A DNA stretch of 64,000 nt from Paracoccaceae bacterium. Lineage in GTDB: Bacteria; Pseudomonadota; Alphaproteobacteria; Rhodobacterales; Rhodobacteraceae. A program made the translations under genes and the position numbers. The stretch is taken from contig JANSXY010000001.1 of assembly GCA_024742695.1 (NCBI GenBank), forward strand, positions 124,001-188,000, in the 5' to 3' direction. The notes beneath the pieces were generated by a model. That model had not been told where the DNA came from and did no database searches. It worked only from the letters and a program-made list of their open reading frames with translations. Shown piece after piece: positions 52,123 through 62,567 of the stretch. The first letter of the stretch is position 1. Every line of letters begins with the position of its first letter.

Positions 52123-52279
52123 GGCTCGGTTCCTGGCAGAAGTGGTCGTCGGGCGTTCGTTTTGTACAATTCTAGGTCAAATCGATTGCAACTCCCAAGG
52201 GAAAATTGCGTCAAGTCGTGGATAACTGTGCGGATCGGCGCGAAACCGTTGCTGTCCGCCGCGAAAAATGGGCGTCTGC

Positions 52280-53155
52280 TCAGAGGGTTGCCGCCAGGCG
52301 GGGCCAGTTTCGCAAGCGGTTTCGCATCCAGCTGCGCTGCCGCTTGGCATATTGCCGGCTGGCCGCCTTCGCGCGATCGGTGGCCTCGGCGAGGGGGATC
52401 TCGCCGCGCAGATGGGCCACCAGCTCGGGCGCGCCGATCGCTTTCGCCCACAGGGCCGCCGGATCCCAGGTATCCAGCACCGCGCGCGCCTCGTCGAGCG
52501 CGCCGGCGGCGAGCATCGCGTCGAACCGCGCGTCGATCCGTGCCGCCAGCGCGTCGCGCCCGGCCTCCACCACGACGGCCGCCGCGCGGTCGAGCGGCAG
52601 CAGCGGCGGGCCGGTTTCCGCCTGCCAGTCCGCCAGGCCGCGCCCGGTCGCCCTGAGCACCTCCCAGGCGCGGCGGATGCGGGCGGGGTTCCGCCGGTCG
52701 ATCCGCGCCGCCGTTTCCCTGTCCAGCCCCGCCAGCAGCGCCGCGATGCCCCGCGTCGCCTCGATCCGCCCGGCCTCGGCGCGTATGTCCGGCGGGGTCG
52801 GCGGGATCTCGGCCAGGCCTTCGGTCAGGGCGGTGAAATAAAGCCCGGTGCCGCCCACCAGGATCGGCCGGTCCGCGGCATCGAGATAGGGCGCCACGGC
52901 ACGCAACCAGTGGCCCACCGACCAGTCCGCGCCCGGCTGAAGGTGACCGTAAAGCGCATGCGGCGCGCACGCGGTTTCGGCCGGCGTGGGCCGCGCGGTC
53001 AGCACCTGCCAGCACGACCACACCTGCAACGCGTCGGCATTCACGATCACGCCGCCCCGTGTCTCGGCGATCCTCAGCGCCAGCGCGCTCTTGCCGCTGG
53101 CCGTGGGGCCGGCGATCAGCACCGGCCTGTCCGGGGGAATCTGGTCGAGCCTCAC
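52280..53155 (-). CDS. miaA: tRNA dimethylallyltransferase
   Basis: A 291-residue MiaA. The P-loop [16 protein letters not shown] lies near the N-terminus. NADALQVW (usually NADSMQVY) and [11 protein letters not shown] follow, with [13 protein letters not shown] at the end. It adds the dimethylallyl group to A37 of tRNAs reading UNN codons. The GTG at 53155 is chosen; another GTG at 53191 is also possible and neither has a clear ribosome site. Divergent from pyrH. Confidence 0.93.
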   Translation of the reverse strand: MRLDQIPPDRPVLIAGPTASGKSALALRIAETRGGVIVNADALQVWSCWQVLTARPTPAETACAPHALYGHLQPGADWSVGHWLRAVAPYLDAADRPILVGGTGLYFTALTEGLAEIPPTPPDIRAEAGRIEATRGIAALLAGLDRETAARIDRRNPARIRRAWEVLRATGRGLADWQAETGPPLLPLDRAAAVVVEAGRDALAARIDARFDAMLAAGALDEARAVLDTWDPAALWAKAIGAPELVAHLRGEIPLAEATDRAKAASRQYAKRQRSWMRNRLRNWPRLAATL

Positions 53156-53304
53156 TGCACGCGTCGCCGTCGTTCGGGCCCGCCCGCCCACGCCCGCGCG
53201 CGCCGCGCGTCAGGGCTGCGCGGACCGCCGCCTGCCCGGTTGAACCCGGATGGGATTTGCGACATCTTGCGCCGCGACAAAGACAAGAGCAAGCGAGGGC
53301 AGAG

Positions 53305-54048
53305 ATGGGCGCCGATCTCGATGCGGTCGAGACGCAGCAGGTGGCCTACGGGCGGGTGATGCTGAAAATCTCCGGCGAGGCGCTGATGGGCGACCAGGGC
53401 TACGGCCTGCATCCGCCCACGGTGAACCGGATCGCCGCCGAGGTGAAGACGGTGCACGATCTCGGCGTCGAGATCTGCATGGTGATCGGCGGCGGCAACA
53501 TCTTTCGCGGCCTGCAAGGGTCCGCGCAGGGGATGGAGCGGACGACCGCCGATTACATGGGGATGCTCGCCACGGTGATGAACGCGCTGGCGATGCAGGC
53601 CGCGCTGGAGGCGCTGGGGGTGCATACCCGGGTGATCAGCGCGATCCCGATGGACCAGGTCTGCGAGCCCTACATCCGCCGCCGCGCCGTGCGGCACCTG
53701 GAAAAGAAGCGCGTGTGCATCTTCGCCGCCGGCACCGGCAACCCGTATTTCACCACCGACACCGCCGCGACGCTGAGGGCCAACGAGATGGCCTGCCAGG
53801 CGATCTTCAAGGGCACCAAGGTCGACGGCGTCTATGACAAGGATCCCAAGAAACACGCCGACGCGCGCCGCTTCGACACGATCACCTACGACGAGGTGCT
53901 GCAAAAGCATCTGGGCGTGATGGATGCCTCGGCGATCGCGCTGGCGCGCGACAACGATCTGCCGATCATCGTCTTCTCACTGGATGAACCGGGCGGGTTC
54001 CGGGGCATCCTGGCGGGTCACGGCACCTACACCAAGGTACACGGCTGA
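53305..54048 (+). CDS. pyrH: UMP kinase
   Basis: A 247-residue amino-acid-kinase-fold UMP kinase. [17 protein letters not shown] near the start, [24 protein letters not shown], the [13 protein letters not shown] loop and the [16 protein letters not shown] segment are all typical. It makes UDP for nucleotide and envelope precursor synthesis. First gene of the pyrH-frr-uppS-cdsA-dxr-rseP-bamA cluster. CGAGGGCAGAG precedes ATG. Confidence 0.97.
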   Translation: MGADLDAVETQQVAYGRVMLKISGEALMGDQGYGLHPPTVNRIAAEVKTVHDLGVEICMVIGGGNIFRGLQGSAQGMERTTADYMGMLATVMNALAMQAALEALGVHTRVISAIPMDQVCEPYIRRRAVRHLEKKRVCIFAAGTGNPYFTTDTAATLRANEMACQAIFKGTKVDGVYDKDPKKHADARRFDTITYDEVLQKHLGVMDASAIALARDNDLPIIVFSLDEPGGFRGILAGHGTYTKVHG

Positions 54049-54133
54049 CCTATATCATTTGCCGGCACGACGCTGTAAAAGGGCGCGGCCGGCCCGCGAA
54101 CACCTGCAGGATCAACGGAAAGACTGACGACTC

Positions 54134-54697
54134 ATGTCCGACGAGATCGAAATCGACATCGATGACCTCGAACGCCGGATGGACGGCGCGATGGCGTCCT
54201 TGCGCCACGAATTCGCCAGCCTGCGCACCGGGCGCGCCTCGGCCGCGATCGTCGAGCCGGTGATGGTCGAGGCCTATGGCCAGATGACGCCGATCAACCA
54301 GGTCGGTACCGTGAACGTGCCCGAACCGCGGATGGTGACGATCAACGTCTGGGACAAGGCGCTGGTCTCCAGGGTCGAGAAGGCGATCCGGGAAAGCGGG
54401 CTGGGGATCAATCCGCAGACCAACGGCACGATCGTGATGCTGCCGATTCCCGAACTGAACGAGGAGCGGCGCCGCGAACTGACCCGCGTGGCCGCGCAAT
54501 ATGCCGAACATGCCCGCGTGGCGATCCGCAACGTGCGCCGCGACGGGATGGACCAGGTCAAGAAGGCCAAGGCCGACGGCATGAGCGAGGACGACCAGAA
54601 ATTCTGGTCCGACGAGGTACAGGCGCTGACCGACAAGGCGATTGCCGCCGTCGACAAGGCGCTGGAAGTTAAGCAGGCGGAAATCATGCAGGTCTAG
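54134..54697 (+). CDS. frr: Ribosome recycling factor
   Basis: A 187-residue RRF with the usual length. [44 protein letters not shown] and the C-terminal [19 protein letters not shown] match the three-helix bundle plus beta domain. With EF-G it splits the post-termination ribosome. It lies 85 bases after pyrH, the usual order. Confidence 0.98.
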   Translation: MSDEIEIDIDDLERRMDGAMASLRHEFASLRTGRASAAIVEPVMVEAYGQMTPINQVGTVNVPEPRMVTINVWDKALVSRVEKAIRESGLGINPQTNGTIVMLPIPELNEERRRELTRVAAQYAEHARVAIRNVRRDGMDQVKKAKADGMSEDDQKFWSDEVQALTDKAIAAVDKALEVKQAEIMQV

Positions 54698-54734
54698 AAC
54701 CTGCCCGACCGCACGGCAACGGAAAGGCGGGCGG

Positions 54735-55463
54735 ATGGCCGCAAGGGACATGACTCGCAGGACGCCCGCCCATGTTGCGATCATCATGGACGGAAATGGC
54801 CGCTGGGCCACCGATCGCGGCTGGCCGCGGCTTGTCGGCCACCGGCGCGGGGCCGAGCGGGTGCGCGCCATCGTCGAGGCGGCGCCGAAACTGGGCATCC
54901 GCTACCTGACGGTCTACGCCTTCTCCACCGAGAACTGGAAGCGCTCGACCGAAGAGGTGATCGGCCTGATGTCGATCTTCGCGCGCTACATCGAAAGCGA
55001 GGCGGAGCGGCTGGCCCGGCATGGCGTGCGGCTCAGGTTCATCGGCGGGCGCGAGCGGCTGGACCAGCGGCTTCAGGCGCTGATGACGGGGATCGAGGCG
55101 CGCACCGCGGGCAACGACGCGTTGCACCTGACGGTGGCGATCAACTACGGCGGCCGCGACGAGATCGCGCGCGCCGCGCGGCGGCTGGCGCAGGACGTGG
55201 CGGCGGGCCGGATCGCGCCCGAGGACGTGGGCGAGGCGGCGCTCGACGCGCGGCTCGACACCGCCGACCTGCCCGATCCGGATCTGGTGATCCGCACCTC
55301 CGGCGAAACCCGGACCTCGAATTTCCTGCCCTGGCAATCCGCCTATGCCGAATACGAGTTCACCCCGACCCTGTGGCCCGATTTCACCCCCGCCGAACTG
55401 GGGGCGATCGTCGACCGCTACGCGGCGCGGGAGCGCCGGTTCGGGGGCGTGATCCCGGCATGA
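54735..55463 (+). CDS. uppS: Undecaprenyl diphosphate synthase
   Basis: A 242-residue cis-prenyltransferase. The start at 54735 follows AAAGGCGGGCG. The catalytic Asp is in IIMDGNGRWATDRG, YAFSTENWKR follows, and the C-terminal LVIRTSGETRTSNFLPWQSAYAEYEF binds IPP. It builds the lipid carrier for peptidoglycan and other envelope polymers. ATGA overlap with cdsA. Confidence 0.97.
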   Translation: MAARDMTRRTPAHVAIIMDGNGRWATDRGWPRLVGHRRGAERVRAIVEAAPKLGIRYLTVYAFSTENWKRSTEEVIGLMSIFARYIESEAERLARHGVRLRFIGGRERLDQRLQALMTGIEARTAGNDALHLTVAINYGGRDEIARAARRLAQDVAAGRIAPEDVGEAALDARLDTADLPDPDLVIRTSGETRTSNFLPWQSAYAEYEFTPTLWPDFTPAELGAIVDRYAARERRFGGVIPA

Positions 55464-56251
55464 CCGGCACAGGCAAATGGGGGGATCTTGGCCCCCGGAT
55501 CGCCTCGGGCGTGGTGCTCGCGGCGGTCGGCCTCGGCGCGATCTGGGCGGGCGGCTGGTGGTTCACGGCGCTGGCGCTGCTGGCTGGGACGCTGATGATC
55601 TGGGAACTCGCGTTGATGCTCGATCGCGACCGGCCGCGCGACGCGATCCTGCTGGCCGGTCTTGCCGCGCTCGGATTCGGCGCCGCGCTTGGCGCCGACC
55701 GCCTGGTCGAGGCGCTGCCGCTGGCCGCGCCGGCGGTGGCGGCGCTGGTGATGCCGCGGCGGGGGAAGCTGATCCTCGCGCTTTATGGCACCGCGGTGCT
55801 GGTCGCCGCCGCGGGCCTCGTGGCGTTTCGGGCCGAACACGGAATGCTCTGGCTGGGCTGGCTGATCGCCGTCGTCGTGGTGACCGACATCGCGGGCTAT
55901 TTCGCCGGCCGTCTGATCGGCGGGCCGAAGTTCTGGCCGCGCGTCAGCCCCAAGAAGACCTGGTCGGGCACCCTGGCCGGATGGGTGGCCGCGGCGGCGG
56001 TGGGTTTCGTGTTTCTGAGTTTCACCACCGCCGGGCCCGATCTGCCGTGGATCTCGGCGGCGCTGGCCTTCGCCAGCCAGATGGGCGACGCCGCCGAGAG
56101 CGCGATCAAGCGGCATGCGGGGGTGAAGGATTCGTCGGGCCTGATCCCCGGCCACGGCGGGCTTCTGGACCGGTTCGACGGTGTCCTGGGCGCGGCGCTG
56201 TTCATGCTTGTCGTCGCGCAGGTCGTCGTGGTTCCGGTGGTAAAGGTCTGA
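55460..56251 (+). CDS. cdsA: Phosphatidate cytidylyltransferase
   Basis: A 263-residue membrane enzyme with about six to seven helices. The CDP-diglyceride synthetase signature is present near the C-terminus: SQMGDAAESAIKRHAGVKDS, GLIPGHGGLLDRFDG. It makes CDP-diacylglycerol for phospholipid synthesis. Overlaps uppS at ATGA (55460-55463), followed four bases later by dxr. Confidence 0.96.
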   Translation: MTGTGKWGDLGPRIASGVVLAAVGLGAIWAGGWWFTALALLAGTLMIWELALMLDRDRPRDAILLAGLAALGFGAALGADRLVEALPLAAPAVAALVMPRRGKLILALYGTAVLVAAAGLVAFRAEHGMLWLGWLIAVVVVTDIAGYFAGRLIGGPKFWPRVSPKKTWSGTLAGWVAAAAVGFVFLSFTTAGPDLPWISAALAFASQMGDAAESAIKRHAGVKDSSGLIPGHGGLLDRFDGVLGAALFMLVVAQVVVVPVVKV

Positions 56252-56255
56252 GCGA

Positions 56256-57431
56256 ATGCGACGCGTGTCGATCTTCGGGGCCACGGGCTCGATCGGGCGG
56301 CAGACGGTGGAACTGCTCGTCGCGCAGGGCGGACCCGAGGCTGTGCGGACCGTCGCGCTGACCGGCGGGCGCAACGTGGCGGAGCTGGCGCGGATGGCGC
56401 TGGCCCTGCGTGCCGAGATCGCCGTCACCGCGCACGAGGACTGTCGCGACGCGCTGGCCGCGGCGCTGGCCGGATCGGGGATCGAGGTCGCGGCCGGGCC
56501 ACAGGCGGTGGCCGAGGCCGCCGACCGGCCTGCCGACTGGGTGATGTCGGCGATCGTCGGCGCGGCGGGGCTGGTGCCGGGCTTCCGGGCGCTGGCGCAT
56601 GGCACCACGCTGGCGCTGGCGAACAAGGAAAGCCTGGTCACCGCCGGGCCGCTGATCATGGCCGAGGCGCGCCGCCACGGCGCCCGCATCCTGCCGGTCG
56701 ACAGCGAGCATTCCGCCGTTTTCCAGGCGCTGGCAGGCGAAGACACGGCGGCGGTGGAGCGGGTGATCATCACCGCGTCGGGCGGCGCGTTCCGCGACTG
56801 GCCGCTCGACCGGCTCGCGGCCGCGACGGTGGCCGAGGCTTCGACCCATCCGAACTGGGCGATGGGCCAGCGGATCACGATCGACAGCGCCTCGATGTTC
56901 AACAAGGCGTTGGAACTGATCGAGACGCGGGAGTTCTTCGGCATCGATCCCGAGCGGATCGAGGTGCTGGTGCATCCCGAATCGCTGGTCCACGCGCTGG
57001 TGGGCTTCACCGACGGCGCGCTGATGGCCCATGTCGGCCCGCCCGACATGCGCCACGCGATCGGCTACGCGCTGAACTGGCCGGATCGGCGGCCGTTGCC
57101 GGTGGCGCGGCTGGATCTCGCGCAGGTCGGGCAGCTGACGTTCCGCGCGCCGGAACCGGCGCGCTATCCCGCGCTCGGGCTTGCGCGCGAGGTGATGCGC
57201 GCCGGCGGACTGTCCGGCGCGGCGTTCAACGCCGCCAAGGAAATCGCGCTCGACGCCTTCATCGCCGGACGGATCGGCTTCACGGCGATGGCGGGTGTCG
57301 TGGAAGAGGTGCTCACGCAACTGTCAGGGCAGGGGGGCCTTCAAAATGCCCCCGATTGCCTTGATACCGTTCTGGAGATGGATCGGGCTGCGCGGGCCCG
57401 GACCGCCGGGATCATCGCGGCGAAAGGATAA
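56256..57431 (+). CDS. dxr: 1-deoxy-D-xylulose-5-phosphate reductoisomerase
   Basis: A 391-residue Dxr. NADPH binding is by ATGSIGRQT, metal and substrate residues are in LPVDSEHSAVFQ, ITASGGAFRDWPL, and THPNWAMGQRITIDSASMFNK. It makes 2-C-methyl-D-erythritol 4-phosphate in the non-mevalonate isoprenoid pathway, which supplies UppS. Followed three bases later by rseP. Confidence 0.97.
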   Translation: MRRVSIFGATGSIGRQTVELLVAQGGPEAVRTVALTGGRNVAELARMALALRAEIAVTAHEDCRDALAAALAGSGIEVAAGPQAVAEAADRPADWVMSAIVGAAGLVPGFRALAHGTTLALANKESLVTAGPLIMAEARRHGARILPVDSEHSAVFQALAGEDTAAVERVIITASGGAFRDWPLDRLAAATVAEASTHPNWAMGQRITIDSASMFNKALELIETREFFGIDPERIEVLVHPESLVHALVGFTDGALMAHVGPPDMRHAIGYALNWPDRRPLPVARLDLAQVGQLTFRAPEPARYPALGLAREVMRAGGLSGAAFNAAKEIALDAFIAGRIGFTAMAGVVEEVLTQLSGQGGLQNAPDCLDTVLEMDRAARARTAGIIAAKG

Positions 57432-57434
57432 AGC

Positions 57435-58778
57435 ATGGACCCCACCGGCCTGCTGCCCTCGTTCGGGGGATTGGCCTTCACGATCGTGGCCTTCGTCGTG
57501 GCCCTGTCGATCATCGTCGCCGTGCATGAATTCGGCCATTACATCGTCGGCCGCTGGTCGGGCATCAAGGCCGAGGTGTTCTCGCTCGGCTTCGGGCCGC
57601 GGCTGGTCAGCCGGGTGGACCGGCACGGCACCCGCTGGCAGATCGCGGCGATTCCGCTGGGCGGCTACGTGAAGTTCCTGGGCGACGCCAACGCCGCCTC
57701 GGCCAGCGCCGATCCCGAGGCGATGGCGCATCTGTCGAGCGACGAGAAGCGCCACACGATGCACGGCGCGCCGCTCTGGGCGCGGGCGGCGACGGTGGCG
57801 GCGGGGCCGGCGTTCAACTTCGCGCTGTCGATCCTGGTCTTCGCGGGGATCTTCATGGTCTCGGGCTTCGCGACCGACCGGCCCTCTGTCGGCGCTCTGA
57901 AGCCGTTGCCGCAGGTCGTCGCCGGGGTCGAGCCGGGCGACGTGATCCTGGCGGTCGAGGGCCGCCCGACGCCCGACTACACCGCGCTGAGCGAGGTGAT
58001 CGAGACGCTGCCCTCGGCCCCGCGCATGACCTATCTGGTCGAACGCGACGGCCGCGAGATCGAGGTCGAGGGGCCGGCGCTGTTCCCGCCGCGGTTCGAC
58101 AATGTCGCGCCGGGGTCGGCGGCGATGGACATCGGGCTGGAACGCGGCGACGTGGTGCTGGAGGCCGGCGGACAGCCGATCAACACCTTTGCCGATCTGC
58201 AAACGGTGGTGAAGGCGGCCGAGGGCAGCGCGGTGCTGATGACGGTCTGGCGCGCGGGGCGCGAGCCGTTCGAGGTGGCGCTGGTGGCCCGCGAGACCGA
58301 TCTGCCCACCGCCGACGGCGGGTTCGAGACGCGCTACCTGATCGGCGTCGGCGGCGATTTCTTCTTCGATCCCGAAACCCGGGTGCCCGGCGCCCTCGAG
58401 GCGCTGACGGCGGCGGCCGATCAGACCTGGGCGATCATCCGGGCTCAGGTGTCGGGGCTTTGGCACATGATCATCGGCGCGATTTCCTCGTGCAACCTGC
58501 GCGGCCCGATCGGCATCGCCGAAACCTCGGGGGCGGTGGCCAGCCAAGGGCTTTCGGATTTCATCTGGTTCATCGCGGTCCTGTCGACGGCGATCGGGTT
58601 GCTCAACCTGTTCCCGATCCCGGTGCTCGATGGCGGCCACCTGGTATTCCACGCCTGGGAATGGGCCACGGGCAAGCCGCCCTCGCAGGGCGTGCTGAAC
58701 GTCCTGATGACGATGGGCCTGGTGCTGATTCTCGGGGTCATGGCGCTCGGACTGACCAACGACCTGTTCTGCCCCTGA
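57435..58778 (+). CDS. rseP: Site-2 zinc protease RseP
   Basis: A 447-residue membrane metalloprotease. Zinc ligands lie in the first helix as HEFGH (residues 31-35), with LFPIPVLDGGHLVFHAWE near the C-terminus holding the third ligand. One or two PDZ domains lie between (about residues 155-330). It cleaves transmembrane anti-sigma factors or signal peptides. Position before bamA is conserved. Confidence 0.96.
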   Translation: MDPTGLLPSFGGLAFTIVAFVVALSIIVAVHEFGHYIVGRWSGIKAEVFSLGFGPRLVSRVDRHGTRWQIAAIPLGGYVKFLGDANAASASADPEAMAHLSSDEKRHTMHGAPLWARAATVAAGPAFNFALSILVFAGIFMVSGFATDRPSVGALKPLPQVVAGVEPGDVILAVEGRPTPDYTALSEVIETLPSAPRMTYLVERDGREIEVEGPALFPPRFDNVAPGSAAMDIGLERGDVVLEAGGQPINTFADLQTVVKAAEGSAVLMTVWRAGREPFEVALVARETDLPTADGGFETRYLIGVGGDFFFDPETRVPGALEALTAAADQTWAIIRAQVSGLWHMIIGAISSCNLRGPIGIAETSGAVASQGLSDFIWFIAVLSTAIGLLNLFPIPVLDGGHLVFHAWEWATGKPPSQGVLNVLMTMGLVLILGVMALGLTNDLFCP

Positions 58779-58874
58779 CGCCGGGTGCGGTGCCGGCCCC
58801 GCGTCGCCGCGCGGCCCAACAATCGCCCGATTCGCAGGGCAGGGTGCGATCCCGAACAGCCAGGGAGCGGGCCG

Positions 58875-59039
58875 ATGAAGGATCTGGGTCACGGGATGCG
58901 CGGCATGGGGCTGCTGATCGACCTCAATCGCGATCGGCTGGTGTTTCCGTTGGCGGTATTCGCGGCGCTGACACTGGCAGCCGTTCTGGGCGGCGCGCTG
59001 CTGCATCCGGCCTATCCGGTCGAACCGTTTCCCTACTGA
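58875..59039 (+). CDS. 54-residue single-pass membrane protein
   Basis: A short gene between rseP and bamA. CAGGGAGCGGGCCG precedes the ATG. The protein has a polar N-terminus (MKDLGHGMRGMGLLIDLNRD) and one membrane helix (about residues 23-44), then a short Pro-rich tail ending PVEPFPY. I do not know a family. Coding potential is supported by the ribosome site and the clear membrane helix only. Confidence 0.5.
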   Translation: MKDLGHGMRGMGLLIDLNRDRLVFPLAVFAALTLAAVLGGALLHPAYPVEPFPY

Positions 59040-59151
59040 CACAGGCCGCGCGTCGTCCGACCGCTTGCAGAGCTTCGTCTTTTGACAACGTCCCGCTTTG
59101 CCGATACCACCGGACCAAAGGGGATAGCTGCCATTGTCCCGGGGGATAAAG

Positions 59152-61467
59152 ATGTACCGCTCTGCCGCGCAGGACGAAGCCGCGACCGATCGTCGGCCAA
59201 CGACGATTCTCGCCGCCGCTCTCGTTCTGGTCTCTGCCGTGTTCCTGGCCCTTGCCGGGCCGCTCCGGGCGCAGGATTTCACCTTCGACTCGGTTCGGAT
59301 CGAGGGCAACGACAGGGTCGAGGCCCGCACGATCGTCGACTATGCCGGGATCGCGCGCGGCGCCCCGGTCAGCGCCGGCGCGCTGAACGACGCCTACCAG
59401 CGGGTGTTGGGTTCGGGCCTGTTCCAGGAGGTCGAGTTCGTGCCGCAGGGCGGCACGCTGGTGATCCGGGTCACCGAATGGCCGGTGGTCAACCGCATCG
59501 CGTTCGAGGGCAATCGCCGCATCAAGGACGAACAGCTTGCCGCCGTCGTCGGGTCGCAATCCCGCCGGGTCTATTCGCCCAGCCAGGCCGAGGCCGACGC
59601 CGCCGCGATCGCCGAGGCCTATGCCCAGGCCGGCCGCTTCGCGGCGCGGGTCGATCCGCGGATCATCCTGCGCGACGGCAACCGCGTCGATCTCGTGTTC
59701 GAGATCGCCGAGGGCCAGGTCTCGGAGATCGAGCGCATCGCCTTCACCGGCAACCGCGCGTTTTCCGACCGGCGGCTGCGGCAGGTGCTGGAAACCAAGC
59801 AGGCGGGGATCCTGCGCACCTTCGTGCGGTCCGATACCTTCGTGGGCGACCGGATCGCGCTTGACCGCCAGCTTCTGACCGATTTCTACCGCTCGCGCGG
59901 CTATGTCGATTTCGAGGTCACCGGCGTGTCGTCGGACTTCTCGCGCGACCGCGGCGCCTTCTTCCTGACCTTCGCGGTGCGCGAGGGGCTGCGCTACAGT
60001 TTCGGCGACCTCGAGACGGTCAGCGAATACGAGGGCGTCGATGCCGCGCCCTTCGCCGATACGCTGAGGATTCGCCCGGGCGCGACCTATTCGCCCGCCG
60101 CCATCGACCTGGCGATCAGCCGGATGGAGGCGCTGGCCCTGCGCGAGGGCCTGGATTTCCTGCGGGTCGAACCGCGGATCAGCCGCAACGATGCAACCCA
60201 GACGCTGGACGTGACCTTCGTGCTGAGCCAGGGGCCGCGGATCTTCGTCGAGCGGATCGACATCGAGGGCAACGCCACCACGCTCGACCGGGTGATCCGG
60301 CGGCAGTTCCGCGCCGTCGAAGGCGACCCGTTCAACCCGCGAGAGATCCGCGAGGCCGCGGAGCGGATTCGCGCGCTCGGCTTCTTCGAGACCGCCGATG
60401 TCGACGCCCGCCGCGGCACCGCGCCGGACCAGGTGATCGTCGATGTCGACGTCGAGGAGCGGCCGACCGGCTCGCTGTCGTTCGGGGTCAGCTACTCGGT
60501 CACCAACGGGGCCGGGGCGAACATCAGCTTTTCCGAGGCGAACTTCCTGGGCCGCGGCCAGTACCTGGCGTTCAACCTGGCGCGCGGGCTGGACGACCAG
60601 AATTCCAGCCTGACGTTCATCGAACCCTATTTCCTGGGTCGCGACCTGCGGTTCCGCATCCGCGCCTTCTACAACACCTCCGAACAGGACGACGAGTCCT
60701 ACGACACGGAATCGGTCGGGCTGACGCCGTCGATCGAGTTCCCGATCTCCGACCTGACCCGCCTGGAACTGCGCTTCGGCGTGTCCGAGGACACGATGAA
60801 GAACTACGGCGGCTCCAGCACGATCCTTGCCGACGAGGCCGACCAGGGCAGCCTTCTGACGATGGGTCTGGGCTATGGCCTGACCTACGACACCCGCAGA
60901 ACCGGGCTGAACCCGAATGCCGGCGTGCGGCTGCGCTTCGGCCAGGATCTCAACGGTCTGGGCGGCGACGTCAGTTCCGTCGTCACCTCGGCGCTCGCAA
61001 CGGCGGAGACCAAGGTGCTGAACGAGGAAGTGACGCTGCGCGCGGAACTCGAGGGCGGCTTCCTGACGATGCTGGACGGTCAGAGCAGCCGTGCGATCGA
61101 CCGGTTCTCGGGCAACGGCAAGATTCGCGGCTTCTCCTCCAACGGTCTTGGCCCGGTCCAGTCGGGCGAGGCGCTTGGCGGCAACAACTTCGCCGTGTTG
61201 CGGCTGGAAAGCGAGTTCCCGGTCGGCCTGCCCGAGGAATACGGGATCACCGGCGGCTTGTTCGTCGATGTCGGTTCGGTCTGGGGCCTTGACGTTCCGG
61301 GCGCGGATTTCAGCTCCGACGACATGTCGCTGCGCACGGTGGCCGGTGTCTCGGTGTTCTGGACGACACCGCTGGGACCGTTGCGGTTCAACTTCACCAA
61401 GGCCCTCCAGAAGGAGGACTGGGACGATGAACAGACCTTCGACCTGACGGTGTCGACCCGGTTCTGA
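59152..61467 (+). CDS. bamA: Outer-membrane assembly factor BamA
   Basis: A 771-residue outer-membrane protein. The start at 59152 is chosen because GGGGGATAAAG lies in front; an upstream TTG at 59134 would add six residues. Signal peptide ends near LRAQ. Five POTRA domains span about residues 35-350 (repeated pattern such as [19 protein letters not shown]). A 16-strand barrel follows, with the final Phe in LTVSTRF. It is the core of the BAM complex that inserts beta-barrel proteins. One base overlap with skp. Confidence 0.97.
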   Translation: MYRSAAQDEAATDRRPTTILAAALVLVSAVFLALAGPLRAQDFTFDSVRIEGNDRVEARTIVDYAGIARGAPVSAGALNDAYQRVLGSGLFQEVEFVPQGGTLVIRVTEWPVVNRIAFEGNRRIKDEQLAAVVGSQSRRVYSPSQAEADAAAIAEAYAQAGRFAARVDPRIILRDGNRVDLVFEIAEGQVSEIERIAFTGNRAFSDRRLRQVLETKQAGILRTFVRSDTFVGDRIALDRQLLTDFYRSRGYVDFEVTGVSSDFSRDRGAFFLTFAVREGLRYSFGDLETVSEYEGVDAAPFADTLRIRPGATYSPAAIDLAISRMEALALREGLDFLRVEPRISRNDATQTLDVTFVLSQGPRIFVERIDIEGNATTLDRVIRRQFRAVEGDPFNPREIREAAERIRALGFFETADVDARRGTAPDQVIVDVDVEERPTGSLSFGVSYSVTNGAGANISFSEANFLGRGQYLAFNLARGLDDQNSSLTFIEPYFLGRDLRFRIRAFYNTSEQDDESYDTESVGLTPSIEFPISDLTRLELRFGVSEDTMKNYGGSSTILADEADQGSLLTMGLGYGLTYDTRRTGLNPNAGVRLRFGQDLNGLGGDVSSVVTSALATAETKVLNEEVTLRAELEGGFLTMLDGQSSRAIDRFSGNGKIRGFSSNGLGPVQSGEALGGNNFAVLRLESEFPVGLPEEYGITGGLFVDVGSVWGLDVPGADFSSDDMSLRTVAGVSVFWTTPLGPLRFNFTKALQKEDWDDEQTFDLTVSTRF

Positions 61468-62027
61468 TGCGGCCGCTGCGGCGTCTTCTGGCAATCGCCG
61501 GTGTGGCGGCGGCCATGGCGGCTGCCCAGGCCGGTGCGCAGGATCTGCCCCTGGGCACACCGGCCTCCGCGATCCTGACGGTCGACCAGGACCGGTTGTT
61601 CAACGCCTCCGCCTGGGGGCGCCGTGTCGCCGCCGAAACCGAGGCCGATGCACAGGCGCTGGCGGCCGAGAACCGGCGGCTGGAGACCGAGTTGACGGCA
61701 GAGGAACAGGCCCTGACCGACGAACGCGCGACCCTGTCGGCCGAGGAGTTTCGTGCCGCGGCCGATGCCTTCGACGCCAAGGCCGTGGAAATCCGCCGCA
61801 CCCAGGACGCCAAGGAACGCGACCTGCTGCGCAGCCGCGAGGCCGAACGCCAGCGGTTCTACAACACCGCGCTGCCGGTGATGGGCCGGATGATGCAGGA
61901 TCGCGGTGCCAGCGTGATCCTCGACCGGCGCAGCGTGTTCCTGTCGGCCGAGGCGCTGGACATCACCGACGAGTTGATCGCCCGGATCGACGCCGAGTTC
62001 GGCGACGGCAGGGCGGCGGACGAGTGA
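61467..62027 (+). CDS. skp: Periplasmic chaperone Skp/OmpH family
   Basis: A 186-residue OmpH-family chaperone. Signal peptide about residues 1-23. The centre (about residues 60-130) is a long charged coiled coil ([23 protein letters not shown]). It holds unfolded outer-membrane proteins for BamA. TGATG overlap with bamA stop. The C-terminal [23 protein letters not shown] is the family trademark. Confidence 0.93.
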   Translation: MRPLRRLLAIAGVAAAMAAAQAGAQDLPLGTPASAILTVDQDRLFNASAWGRRVAAETEADAQALAAENRRLETELTAEEQALTDERATLSAEEFRAAADAFDAKAVEIRRTQDAKERDLLRSREAERQRFYNTALPVMGRMMQDRGASVILDRRSVFLSAEALDITDELIARIDAEFGDGRAADE

Positions 62028-62104
62028 CGCCGGGCGCGGCTTGCCTCCCGGGGGGCGAGTTGCTAGCAAGTTCCGAGCCGGAGGACCGTCGAAAGGGAGA
62101 TGCG

Positions 62105-62566
62105 ATGAGCGAGGCGAGCGCCATCACCGAGGCCGACATCGATCTGATCCAGCGGATCATCCCGCATCGCTACCCGTTCCTGCTGATCGACAAGGTGGTC
62201 GACATCGTGCCGCACAAGGGCGCCGTCGGGATCAAGAACGTCACCTTCAACGAACCGCATTTCCAGGGCCATTTCCCGGGCGCGCCGATCATGCCGGGCG
62301 TGACGATCGTCGAGGCGCTGGCGCAATCCGCCGCGGTGCTCGTGGGGATTTCCATGGATGTCGTCGACCGCGAGCTCCTCGTCTATTTCATGGGGATCGA
62401 CGGCTGCAAGTTCCGCCGCAAGGTGGTGCCGGGCGACGTGCTGAAGCTGCATGTCGACGTCAAGCGCGGCGGTGGCAAGATCTGGAAGTTCCAGGGTCGC
62501 GCGATGGTCGACGGCGAACTGGCCTGCGAGGCCGAGTTCACGGCGATGATGGATCTCAGGGACTGA
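62105..62566 (+). CDS. fabZ: 3-hydroxyacyl-ACP dehydratase
   Basis: A 153-residue hot-dog dehydratase. The start at 62105 follows [26 protein letters not shown] and [22 protein letters not shown] hold the catalytic His and Glu. It dehydrates 3-hydroxyacyl-ACP in fatty acid synthesis. Followed one base later by lpxA. No lpxD lies between skp and fabZ. Confidence 0.97.
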   Translation: MSEASAITEADIDLIQRIIPHRYPFLLIDKVVDIVPHKGAVGIKNVTFNEPHFQGHFPGAPIMPGVTIVEALAQSAAVLVGISMDVVDRELLVYFMGIDGCKFRRKVVPGDVLKLHVDVKRGGGKIWKFQGRAMVDGELACEAEFTAMMDLRD

Positions 62567-62567
62567 G

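Noticed and set aside
59134-59151. TTG start for bamA
   Set aside because: The ATG at 59152 has a better placed GGGGGA and gives a normal signal peptide.
58924-61560. Long minus-strand open frame across bamA
   Set aside because: Antisense to an unmistakable bamA, with low-complexity composition; not coding.
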